In this document: piece after piece, positions 25,985 to 33,980 of the stretch
Layout: every line of letters begins with the position of its first letter
Position numbering within the stretch: the stretch's first letter is position 1
Assembly (NCBI GenBank): GCA_040222455.1
Contig: JAVKDD010000011.1
Coordinates: 558,001 to 622,000 of the forward strand
Source: RHLJ01 sp040222455
GTDB taxonomy: Bacteria; Bacteroidota; Rhodothermia; Balneolales; Balneolaceae
Length of the DNA: 64,000 nucleotides
Direction of reading: 5' to 3'
Notes under the pieces: model-generated
Seen by the model: only the letters and a program-made list of their open reading frames with translations
Database searches by the model: none
What the model was told of the DNA's origin: nothing
Position numbers and translations under genes: made by a program

Positions 25985-26710
25985 ATGAACGAAAAGAAAC
26001 CAGTAATTCAGATCACAGATCTAACCCGAACCTACCAAATGGGTAATACTCTGGTAAGAGCATTGGCAGGGGTTACCTTTAATATTAAAGAAAACGAATA
26101 TTTAGCAATTATGGGTCCTTCTGGATCAGGTAAATCAACGCTTATGAATATGATTGGTTGCCTTGATACACCTTCATCGGGAGAATATATCCTGAATGGA
26201 AATCGTGTTAGCCAAATGGATGATGCAGAGTTAGCCGAAGTAAGAAATCGTGAAATTGGATTTGTATTTCAGACCTTCAATTTACTTCCCAGAACGAGTT
26301 GTCTGGCCAATGTTGAGTTACCTCTTATCTATGCTGGAATGAAATCCTCCGAAAGAAAAGAAAGAGCTGCTGAAGTACTCGTGAAAGTTGGATTAGGAGA
26401 TCGTATGGATCACAAACCTAACGAACTTTCAGGTGGACAACGCCAGCGAGTTGCAATTGCTCGAGCTTTAGTTAATAATCCTTCTATTCTATTAGCTGAT
26501 GAGCCTACCGGAAATCTGGATTCTAAAACTGGTGATGAAATCATGATTTTGTTTGAAGAGCTTTATCGTCAAGGAAATACTATAATTTTGGTTACGCACG
26601 AGAATGAGATTTCAGAATACTCCAGAAGAGTAGTTAGACTTAGAGATGGATTGATAGAATCTGATACTCCAGTAGAGCATCCCACACTTTTAGGAAAAGA
26701 ACTGGCATAA
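25985..26710 (+). CDS. ABC transporter ATP-binding protein (MacB/LolD type)
   Basis: The 241-residue ATPase that powers the FtsX-type permeases. Walker A GPSGSGKST is at about 44-52, the Q-loop in FVFQTFNLLPR, the signature LSGGQRQRVAIARAL at about 143-157, Walker B ILLADEPTGNLDS just after, and the H-loop in VTHENE. The LLADEPTGNLDSKTG form is typical of the MacB/LolD/FtsE subgroup of mechanotransmission ABC proteins. Start ATG. It is the last gene of the exporter cluster and is followed at once by a terminator. The physical separation of ATPase and permeases differs from fused MacB but is common in Bacteroidota. Confidence 0.96.
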   Translation: MNEKKPVIQITDLTRTYQMGNTLVRALAGVTFNIKENEYLAIMGPSGSGKSTLMNMIGCLDTPSSGEYILNGNRVSQMDDAELAEVRNREIGFVFQTFNLLPRTSCLANVELPLIYAGMKSSERKERAAEVLVKVGLGDRMDHKPNELSGGQRQRVAIARALVNNPSILLADEPTGNLDSKTGDEIMILFEELYRQGNTIILVTHENEISEYSRRVVRLRDGLIESDTPVEHPTLLGKELA

Positions 26711-26740
26711 AAAAAGGCGCTCATTGAAGCGCCTTTTTTG
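26711..26740. terminator. Bidirectional rho-independent terminator
   Basis: Perfect stem AAAAAGGCGC/GCGCCTTTTT with an 8-base loop (TCATTGAA), immediately after the ATPase stop. It has T runs on both strands, so it serves the plus-strand exporter operon and the minus-strand barrel gene that ends at 26762. Confidence 0.9.
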
Positions 26741-26761
26741 TAACTAAAATATGTTAACCAA

Positions 26762-27880
26762 TTACCGGAAAGTAATTCCAAATCCTGCATTAAATGAAGA
26801 ATATGTTGCAGCAGTATAATTGGCAAAGATTTTGATGACAGCTATTTTAAACTGTACTCCACCAAAAGCTCTTAGAGAGTTTTCGCCACCAATTGTGATA
26901 TCGATTGGATCAACAATAGATTCAATCTTTTTGGTTCGTGTTTCTGTTGTTCCATTGTAGTCATCATTTATCGAAGTAATAGGATAGGCACCTGGAGTAG
27001 CAATCGTTGTTTCTGAGGTTTCATAACCTAAACCAACATAAGCGCTTACAAATGGAAGAGTTTTACCAACAATTGCATTTATGGTAAATGAATTAGCTTC
27101 AAAATCGAGGCTTTGATTATCCCAAGTGCTTGCAGCAAAATCGTTTTTTATATCTGAACCTGACTCTGGGTTTACATCGAAGGGTGTTGTAAGTGTTAAC
27201 TTTGTAAAACCTGCCTGAAGAGAAACATCAACAGGAATTAATTTACCACCAGGAATCCATTGGTTAAGTCCATGCTTAAAACCAAGTCCAAATAATGCAA
27301 CATTTCCAAAATCATCTCCTAAAGAAGTCTCTGGAACAAATCTTACTGTAAGATCGGTACTTTTTATAAGTCCAATAGAAGCCTGAACCATAGGAGCTGG
27401 TACATATTCAAACCCGACACCAGCAGGAGCTCCAAATTCATAAAGAATATCACTTTCGGTATTGCTTGGAGTTGTAGGATCGTTCCAATAAGCACCCAAT
27501 CTAGTATCTGTATTGTCTTCTCCATTTATTGTTGGAGTAACCGCACTACCACTTGTTCTTTCCAAGCTGGAAAAATTAAGATCATCTACATTAAACGAAA
27601 GTCCTGATGATGGAACAACTGCGATTCCTACATTTAAACTTAAATCAAACCCAAGTTTTTTATGAGTTCCTGCAGAGGTAAACCAACCCGTATTCATTCC
27701 TGCACCAAAACCTTTCCCAAATGGTTCAAGGTAACTTTTTAAAAGTAAATTTGCGTCTGCAGCTCCAGACTTAAGTATTTCACCTGCGTCTCCAAGTTGA
27801 GCTTGCGCAGGAGTTGAAAGGAATGCACCTGAAGCAAAGAGCCCCAGTATTAATAATTTCTTTGATACTCTTTTAAACAT
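26762..27880 (-). CDS. DUF6588-like outer-membrane barrel protein
   Basis: A 372-residue exported protein with a signal peptide (residues 1-27, ending in PAQAQ) and a body rich in alternating hydrophobic strands and Gly/Asn turns, ending in an aromatic-type FGITFR C-terminus expected for outer-membrane beta-barrels. The N-terminal SYLEPFGKGFGAGMNTGWF and GTHKKLGFDLSLNVGIAVVP segments match the DUF6588 family as I know it from Bacteroidota. Its transport substrate, if any, is unknown. Single gene, sharing the terminator with the exporter cluster. The ATG start is supported by the signal peptide. Confidence 0.8.
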   Translation of the reverse strand: MFKRVSKKLLILGLFASGAFLSTPAQAQLGDAGEILKSGAADANLLLKSYLEPFGKGFGAGMNTGWFTSAGTHKKLGFDLSLNVGIAVVPSSGLSFNVDDLNFSSLERTSGSAVTPTINGEDNTDTRLGAYWNDPTTPSNTESDILYEFGAPAGVGFEYVPAPMVQASIGLIKSTDLTVRFVPETSLGDDFGNVALFGLGFKHGLNQWIPGGKLIPVDVSLQAGFTKLTLTTPFDVNPESGSDIKNDFAASTWDNQSLDFEANSFTINAIVGKTLPFVSAYVGLGYETSETTIATPGAYPITSINDDYNGTTETRTKKIESIVDPIDITIGGENSLRAFGGVQFKIAVIKIFANYTAATYSSFNAGFGITFR

Positions 27881-27966
27881 ATTGTTCTCCGATTAATCTG
27901 TTTAGATGTTATTCTTCAAATTAGCAATAAAATTCGGAAATCTAATACCCAATTTGAGGTATTTAA

Positions 27967-28881
27967 TTAATTGTCCTGCAAAGACTCCAGCATTTTGATA
28001 TACGAATCATATCTACTGGCATCAATCTCCTCGCGTTCGAAAGCTTCCATTACTCCACAACCCGGTTCATGAAGATGAGTACAGGTATTAAATTTGCACT
28101 CTTTCCTTGGTTCCAACATTTCAGGAAAATACAAGGAAAGCTCCCATGGCTCGATGTTAAATAAGCCGAATTCTCTGATTCCGGGCGTATCTGCAAGCAT
28201 TCCACCATTAGACAACTTTATTAATTTAGCGAATGTGGTTGTGTGTTTTCCTTTATTTGAAGAGGAGGAGATTTCCCCAACTTTTTCGGAATAACTCGGA
28301 TCAATAGCATTTAGTAAACTGGTTTTTCCAACCCCAGATGGACCAATAAAAACAGAGGTTTTATTAGATAATTCATTATTCAATGCTTCGAGAGAGTTTG
28401 TATTAGTAGCTGAAGTTGCAAATACTTTATATCCCAATTCTTCATAGAGTTCTTTTAGCTCTTCAACAAAAGCATGCCCATTTTCATTAACTAAATCCAT
28501 TTTATTGATGATGATACCCGCCGTTACCTCATAAGCTTCACAAGTAACTAAAAAACGATCTATAAAGCCCTCTTTAAGCTTTGGTTGTTTAATAGACTGT
28601 ACTACAAAGGCAATATCAAGATTAGAAACAAGAATTTGCTCGCCTCGTCTGCCATGCGTTGCTTGACGCGTTATATAATTTTCTCGCTCATGGATATGCT
28701 GAATATTTCCAGAACCATCGTCTCCAATGGTAATGTCGACCCAATCACCTACAGCAATAGGATTAGTAACTTCTTTTCCTTCAAGCCTAAAACGGCCCGG
28801 TAGTCGACTTTGAACAACTTCATTGCCAATATCAACTTTATACCAACTACCAGTAGATTGAATGATTCTTCCTTTTTGCAT
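27967..28881 (-). CDS. rsgA: Ribosome small-subunit GTPase RsgA
   Basis: A circularly permuted GTPase that checks the decoding centre during late 30S ribosome assembly. From the ATG at 28881 it has 304 residues: an N-terminal OB-fold (MQKGRIIQSTGSWYKVDIG), then the permuted G motifs in the order G4 (IINKMDLV), G1 (GPSGVGKTSL) and G3 (LADTPGIREFG), and a C-terminal zinc site (CKFNTCTHLHEPGCGV). A TTG at 28914 would add 11 residues with no family counterpart, so I reject it. It stands alone on the minus strand, divergent from the DUF4440-like gene. Confidence 0.96.
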   Translation of the reverse strand: MQKGRIIQSTGSWYKVDIGNEVVQSRLPGRFRLEGKEVTNPIAVGDWVDITIGDDGSGNIQHIHERENYITRQATHGRRGEQILVSNLDIAFVVQSIKQPKLKEGFIDRFLVTCEAYEVTAGIIINKMDLVNENGHAFVEELKELYEELGYKVFATSATNTNSLEALNNELSNKTSVFIGPSGVGKTSLLNAIDPSYSEKVGEISSSSNKGKHTTTFAKLIKLSNGGMLADTPGIREFGLFNIEPWELSLYFPEMLEPRKECKFNTCTHLHEPGCGVMEAFEREEIDASRYDSYIKMLESLQDN

Positions 28882-29032
28882 TCCCGAAAATACGGAAGAG
28901 TTGGGGATTGACAACTATTCTTTTTATTGCACAATGTAAAATGCATTAAGTTCATGTGACACAATGCTTTTATAAACGTATCATTGTATGTTCATTCAAC
29001 AAATAATGAAGAATGAATAAATAAGAAAGACT

Positions 29033-29506
29033 ATGCTCAAACTATCTACGATATCTCTAGCATTCCTACTAATAACCAACTTCAATTTATCTGCACAGGA
29101 GGGAGTTGATGAAGCTTGGGATGAAATTTCAAGAACAGTAGCCGTAGGCGATTTTGAAGGTTATGCTGCTACCTATCATCCCGATGCAATTTTAGTAAAT
29201 GGCATTTCAGAAACTAGTTACCCCATAGCAGATGCTTTAGCAGGATGGAAGCAAGGATTTATTGATACCAAAGCAGGAATAATGACCGCTAGTGTTGAAT
29301 TTAAATTCACAGAACGCCTTCATAGTGAAACCACAGCTTTTGATACTGGGATTTTTAAGTATGAAGCACAAGTGGAAGGGGGAGAACCAGACGTTGTGTT
29401 GATTCACTTTCAAGGATTATTAACGAAAGCGAGCGGTGTTTGGAAATTGATGATGGAGAATCAAATCTCAATTGCGACCGAAGAGGAGTGGGAAACCATC
29501 AAATAA
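29033..29506 (+). CDS. Exported NTF2-like (DUF4440) protein
   Basis: A 157-residue protein with a signal peptide (1-21, cleavage at LSAQ). The mature part has the NTF2-like cone fold pattern of DUF4440/SnoaL-like proteins: DEAWDEISRTVAVGDFEGYAA, then YHPDAILVNG, and a C-terminal pair of strands (LIHFQGLLTKASGVWKLMMENQ). Such proteins are often small-ligand binding or of unknown enzymatic function, and no catalytic residues can be pointed to. It lies at the left edge of a stretch with decayed genes. Start is ATG. Confidence 0.8.
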   Translation: MLKLSTISLAFLLITNFNLSAQEGVDEAWDEISRTVAVGDFEGYAATYHPDAILVNGISETSYPIADALAGWKQGFIDTKAGIMTASVEFKFTERLHSETTAFDTGIFKYEAQVEGGEPDVVLIHFQGLLTKASGVWKLMMENQISIATEEEWETIK

Positions 29507-29560
29507 ACAAGGTTTAAGGATTGCTTATAACCTCTCGTAAGACTGTCAGTTACGAGTTAA

Positions 29561-29782
29561 TAGGCTTTATTCTTCAAAACCACGAGTTGGAAAAGCATTA
29601 AGTTCTTTTTGTAAGCTTTGATAAACTACTATCAATTCTCTTTGATTCAGATCGAAATTTATAGGAAATGTAGCCAATTTATTTACATCCTTAGGGATAC
29701 ATTCAGAATGTAATACAACGGCTCGGCTATGAGCAGTAGCGTCCCGAAGGGAGCTATTGCATATAGTTATTGTTGTAATTCG
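29561..29782 (-). pseudogene. Possible gene remnant without start codon
   Basis: An open stretch of about 73 codons on the minus strand, directly in frame after the stop of the START-like gene and ending at a TAA near 29571. It has no ATG or GTG. Its last part reads as a plausible protein end (FPINFDLNQRELIVVYQSLQKEL-like composition, cut here to avoid a long quote: NQRELIVVYQSLQKEL), but I do not recognise it. It may be a decayed C-terminal fragment, or noncoding DNA. A small inverted repeat (CTCGTAA/TTACGAG, 29534-29556) follows and could act as a weak transcription stop. Confidence 0.3.
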
Positions 29783-30298
29783 TTATTTTTCAAGTGTTTT
29801 TTTATAGGAATCAAGAAATCCATTTCCAATATTTTTACTCCCGAAGTTGCGTAGAAAGAATCCAAGGAATCCTGGAGCTTTATGGTTGCTAATCTCTATC
29901 TGAAGTTCAACTTTGTCATCTTTTATCTCAAACTTTTCGACTATGTGGGAGTTGTTCGTTAACGCACTGGTTATATATTCTTCGTCTAATTCGATTATTA
30001 TTTTACTTTCCGATCTATTTACTGAAATGTTGGTTCTTTTCATAGTCCCTTCGTTTGTCGTAATTGTCACAAAGTCGTTTCCTTGGTCAATTAGTTCAAC
30101 AGTTGTCACGCCAGGATACACACTTATCAGTCGTTTATAGTGCTCACCCAAATTTTCGAATGACCTATTTACGTCTTCAAGATTACAGTCAATCAAAGTA
30201 GATTTCTGAAACCAAATTTTATCTCTTGTATTATCCATAACTACTCCTGTTAATAATAGAACAATGGGTATCGAGATTAAAAGTATGTTCTTTTTCAT
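29783..30298 (-). CDS. Membrane-anchored START/SRPBCC-like protein
   Basis: A 171-residue protein with a short N-terminal membrane anchor or signal (about 4-21, NILLISIPIVLLLTGVVM). The rest has the pattern of the polyketide cyclase/START-like (SRPBCC) fold: a first strand WFQKSTLIDCNLEDVNRSF leading into a helix, central strands with VTTVELIDQGNDFVTITT, and a C-terminal helix NIGNGFLDSYKKTLEK. Such folds bind hydrophobic ligands, but no ligand can be predicted. Fold assignment is by pattern only. Start ATG. It lies between a possible gene remnant and a decayed recombinase, so the neighbourhood is accessory DNA. Confidence 0.6.
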   Translation of the reverse strand: MKKNILLISIPIVLLLTGVVMDNTRDKIWFQKSTLIDCNLEDVNRSFENLGEHYKRLISVYPGVTTVELIDQGNDFVTITTNEGTMKRTNISVNRSESKIIIELDEEYITSALTNNSHIVEKFEIKDDKVELQIEISNHKAPGFLGFFLRNFGSKNIGNGFLDSYKKTLEK

Positions 30299-30405
30299 TG
30301 TTCTTTTTCAATGAAGCACAACATAAGAATATGACGCATAGTGTTCATCATGTCCGGGTTTGAAGTTTAAGTTTGATTCATCATATTCTGATTAATAATG
30401 AGGTT

Positions 30406-31261
30406 ATGATGAATTCAAGTGATTTAATAGTAAAGTACAAACATCAGCTTATTCTTAAAAATTATAGTGCTAACACCATTGATGCATATTTAAGTGGGTT
30501 AAATCTATTTCTGGGTTATATCAAGAACAATAAGCTTACCGTAATAGATGGACGAGAGGTTGAAAGGTATTTCTATTACTGTAAACAGAGTTTGGGGTAT
30601 AGTTACTCTGCCATGAAGCTGCATCTTGCTTCTGTTAAGTTCCTGTATGAAATGGTGCTGATTCAAGACATAGATTTTGATTTTAATATTAAAATGAAGA
30701 AGCCAACTACCATTCCTGAAGTCTTATCTGTAGAAGAAGTTCAGCGTTTTCTAAATACCTTTAGCAATTTGAAGCATAAAGCTATTTTCATGCTTTGTTA
30801 CTCTGCAGGACTCCGGCTAAGTGAACTCTTTTCGGTCAAAATAAGTGATATTGATTCTGACAGGATGCAAATACGTATTCAACAAGCAAAATGGAAAAAG
30901 GATATACTTTTGCGAGCATTGCGAAGCAATCTTATGGGGATTACTTCGGTCGTGCTATGCCTACTCCCTCGTAAAACCCAGAGAATATTTATTTGAGGGG
31001 CAAAAAGGAGGGAAGTATTCAAGTGCTTCTGTTCAGTAATTAATGAGAAAACACCGTAAAAAAGCCAATATCATAAAAAAAGCGACTCCTCATACACTGC
31101 GGCATTCTTTTGCAACTCATCTGCTGGATAATGGTACTGATATACGTTTAATCCAGGAATTACTTGGACATTCTCATATCTCTACCACTCAGATCTATAC
31201 CCATGTCACTTCCCGAAGCTTGAAGGATGTGCGCAGTCCTATCGAGGATTTATCGGTTTGA
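30406..31261 (+). pseudogene. Tyrosine recombinase (XerC/D-type integrase), inactivated
   Basis: The remains of a tyrosine-type site-specific recombinase of about 285 residues. The N-terminal SAM-like domain (NYSANTIDAYLSGLNLFL) and the first catalytic Arg (YSAGLRLSEL) are in the frame starting at 30406/30409. Around 30900-30925 the reading shifts by +1 relative to that frame; the next segment (LVKPREYLFEGQKGGKYSS) runs on in the new frame to a TAA at 31037-31039. In this family a Gln codon is expected there (SVQQLMRKH), so a single CAA-to-TAA change explains it. After this stop the same frame continues with HTLRHSFATHLL (His, Arg), LGHSHISTTQIYTHV (His and nucleophile Tyr). All catalytic residues survive but two lesions break the gene. 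No attachment site or cargo boundary is evident. Confidence 0.9.
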
Positions 31262-31270
31262 TAACATATA

Positions 31271-31303
31271 AAATAAAAGCCCCGATCAAATAATGAACGG
31301 GGC
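31271..31303 (-). terminator. Terminator of lon
   Basis: On the minus strand the stem GCCCCGTTC/GATCGGGGC (one mismatched pair, 7-base loop) is followed by TTTTATTT. It lies about 28 bases past the lon stop codon, so it should end lon transcription; it also sits between lon and the convergent recombinase pseudogene. Confidence 0.8.
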
Positions 31304-31330
31304 CGGTAAAATTAAAATAAAGTAGGAGCG

Positions 31331-33862
31331 CTAATTTAGCACTTCAGATTTATGGGGTATATCCGCAGGTTTCTTGCCGGTCACTGAAGACTTATAAGCA
31401 TCGCTCACTTTAAAGTAATCTGCTGGATTATTAACAGCCTCTTTTTCAAGAATCATATCGAGGACTGAATCCATTCTTTCCAGATATTCAACTTCTAGAT
31501 TTCCAATAACATTGGTTTCAATTTCGGCAACATCTTTCTCATTCTTTTTTGGAAGAAGAACTTTTGTAATTCCTGCTCTTTTTGCAGCCAGTACTTTCTC
31601 TTTAATACCACCAACGGGAAGCACTAAGCCTCGAAGGGTAATTTCTCCCGTTAGGGCTATGGTTCCTTTTACTTTTCTTTGGGTGAAAATTGAGGCAATG
31701 GCAGTCATTAACGATACTCCGGCTGAAGGTCCGTCTTTAGGAACCGCTCCGGCAGGTACGTGAATGTGTAAATCCCAGTATTTAAAAGCTTCTTCAGGAA
31801 TTCCAACTTCGACGGCGTGCGCTTTTAAATAAGAAATTGCCAACATCGCTGACTCTTTCATCACATCGCCTAATTGTCCAGTAATATTTAACTTTCCAGA
31901 TCCTTTAGAAACACTCGCTTCAATAAAGAGAATATCTCCACCAAAAGGAGTCCAGGCAAGTCCGGTCGCTACTCCCGGAACTGTTGTTCGTTCAGCTACA
32001 TCACTAAAGTATTTTTGCTTCCCTAAAAACTCTTCAACGTCAGAGACTTTTACATCAAAGGAATCAAGTTCACCAGAAGCTACTTTTGCTGCAACACCAC
32101 GACAAACTGCACCAACCTGGCGGTCTAAGTTTCTAACTCCAGATTCTCGGGTATATTGATCGATAAGTAATTCAATGGCTTTATCTTCAATAGAGATTTG
32201 GTCTTTATTCAAACCATTTTCTTGAATTTGTTTTGGGATCAGATATTTTTTGGCTATTTCCGTTTTTTCTTCAAGGGTATAACCACTAATGTTTATGATC
32301 TCCATTCTATCGCGCAGAGGAGCGGGGATGGTCTCAAGTGAATTAGCCGTAGCTATAAAAAGTACTTTTGACAGATCGTATTCTATTTCTAAGTAGTTAT
32401 CACTGAACGTATCGTTTTGTTCAGGATCAAGAACCTCCAAAAGGGCAGAAGTAGGATCGCCACGATAATCGGCACCTACTTTGTCAATTTCATCCAACAT
32501 AATTACTGGATTTCCTTTCGCCGCTTTTTTCATCGATCGAATAATTCTTCCGGGAAGTGCTCCAATGTATGTTCTTCTATGACCTCGAATCTCGGCTTCG
32601 TCACGAATTCCACCAAGGCTGAAACGTTCAAATTCTCTATTTAAGGCTCTTGCAATAGATTTCCCTAAACTTGTCTTACCAACTCCGGGAGGGCCGTAAA
32701 AACAAAGAATTGGAGCCTTCATATCTTTTTTAAGTTTTAATACTGCTAGATATTCGATAATTCTCTTTTTCACCTTTTCCAAACCATAATGGTCTTCCTC
32801 TAGTACGGTTCTCGCATGTTCTAAATCCAGTTTGTCATCTGAATATTCATCCCATGGTAAATCAAGAATCCATTCTACATAACTATGAATAATTCCATAA
32901 TTGGGAGAGGCATTTGGAGTCATTTCTAAACGCTGTAGTTCTTTTTCAGCTACTTCACGGGCATAGTCTGGGAGCTTCTTATTTTCTAATTTATCTCTCA
33001 GTTTTTCTACTTCCTGATGTTCCGCGCCTTCACCAAGTTCCTCTTGAATCGCTTTCATTTGTTGGCGAAGATAAAACTCTCGTTGTTGATCATCGATATC
33101 CGACTTTACCTTTGTTCGGATTTTCTCGCTCATGTCGAGTACCTGAAGCTCTTGCTCAAGGAATTCGAGAATTTTTTCAAGATTTTCAGAGAACTTTGGA
33201 GTTTCCAGTAAATCCTGCTTTTCATCAATATCTACATTTAGATTTGAAGCGATGAAATTCAATAAAAAAGTAGGGCTGTTTATGTTATTTACAGCAACAG
33301 CGGCTTCAGATGGAATATTCGGGGATTTATTGATGATATCTACAGCCGTCTCTTTTACATTTCGAACAGATGCACTTAACTCCAAACCTTCAATATCCAT
33401 TTGCTTTGGAAATGACTTTACTTTTGCTTTGAAGTAAGGCTGGTCTTGTGTGAATTCATCAATCTCAAAAACTGATTTCCCCTGAATTACAATGCTTCTA
33501 CTTCCATCGGGCATTTTAATAAGTTTCAAAATCTGAGCAACGGTCCCGATTTTGTGAAGATCACCAAATTCTGGTTCCTCAACATCCATATCTTTTTGGG
33601 TAACCACTCCAATGGTTTTATCCCCTGCATACGCTTCTTTTACTAAGGCGAGCGATCGGTCTCGTCCAACAGTTATGGGTACAACTACTCCAGGAAATAA
33701 AACTGTATTTTTAAGTGGAAGAATAGGGAGGCTATCGGGCACTAAAGCTTCAATAAGTGCTTTTTCTTCTTCCTCTGACATTAGTGGGATTGCTTGTTCG
33801 AAATCTTCTAAGTTATCATCCGAGTGCCCTAAATCACTAAATAATTCTAAACGCGTTTTCAT
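31331..33862 (-). CDS. lon: ATP-dependent protease Lon
   Basis: An 843-residue AAA+ serine protease that degrades damaged and regulatory proteins in the cytoplasm. The N-terminal LON substrate domain (about 40-250, LPILPLKNTVLFPGVVVPI) is followed by a helical region, the AAA+ module with Walker A GPPGVGKTSLGKS (about 390) and Walker B VIMLDEIDKVG, and the protease domain with the catalytic Ser in DGPSAGVSL and Lys in GIKEKVLAAKRAG. The C-terminus has a 30-residue polar tail. I prefer the ATG at 33862 to the TTG directly upstream. A Bacteroidota-like promoter can be drawn at 33898-33931 and a terminator follows, so it is probably a single-gene unit. Confidence 0.97.
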   Translation of the reverse strand: MKTRLELFSDLGHSDDNLEDFEQAIPLMSEEEEKALIEALVPDSLPILPLKNTVLFPGVVVPITVGRDRSLALVKEAYAGDKTIGVVTQKDMDVEEPEFGDLHKIGTVAQILKLIKMPDGSRSIVIQGKSVFEIDEFTQDQPYFKAKVKSFPKQMDIEGLELSASVRNVKETAVDIINKSPNIPSEAAVAVNNINSPTFLLNFIASNLNVDIDEKQDLLETPKFSENLEKILEFLEQELQVLDMSEKIRTKVKSDIDDQQREFYLRQQMKAIQEELGEGAEHQEVEKLRDKLENKKLPDYAREVAEKELQRLEMTPNASPNYGIIHSYVEWILDLPWDEYSDDKLDLEHARTVLEEDHYGLEKVKKRIIEYLAVLKLKKDMKAPILCFYGPPGVGKTSLGKSIARALNREFERFSLGGIRDEAEIRGHRRTYIGALPGRIIRSMKKAAKGNPVIMLDEIDKVGADYRGDPTSALLEVLDPEQNDTFSDNYLEIEYDLSKVLFIATANSLETIPAPLRDRMEIINISGYTLEEKTEIAKKYLIPKQIQENGLNKDQISIEDKAIELLIDQYTRESGVRNLDRQVGAVCRGVAAKVASGELDSFDVKVSDVEEFLGKQKYFSDVAERTTVPGVATGLAWTPFGGDILFIEASVSKGSGKLNITGQLGDVMKESAMLAISYLKAHAVEVGIPEEAFKYWDLHIHVPAGAVPKDGPSAGVSLMTAIASIFTQRKVKGTIALTGEITLRGLVLPVGGIKEKVLAAKRAGITKVLLPKKNEKDVAEIETNVIGNLEVEYLERMDSVLDMILEKEAVNNPADYFKVSDAYKSSVTGKKPADIPHKSEVLN

Positions 33863-33897
33863 CAAATCCTTTTGCTTTTAATTTAATAACACTAACG

Positions 33898-33931
33898 CAA
33901 ATACAAAGCCATGCGTTTAAAGAATTCCAAA
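33898..33931 (-). promoter_or_regulatory. Candidate Bacteroidota-type promoter of lon
   Basis: On the minus strand TTTG (33928-33931) is followed after 22 bases by TGTATTTG (33898-33905), one mismatch from the TAnnTTTG -7 element of Bacteroidota promoters. Initiation would fall about 25-30 bases ahead of the lon ATG. Pattern match only. Confidence 0.35.
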
Positions 33932-33980
33932 GAGTCAGAAAAAAAAGCGATTGGCAGGAAAATAGGGCAAAGTGTCAGGT

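Noticed and set aside
28882..28914. TTG-initiated extension of rsgA
   Set aside because: The family starts with a short OB-fold strand beginning at MQKGRII; the 11 extra residues have no counterpart.
30845..31039. Open frame inside the recombinase region
   Set aside because: Its second half is the recombinase reading in the shifted frame (LVKPREYLFEG...), so it belongs to the pseudogene and is not a separate gene.
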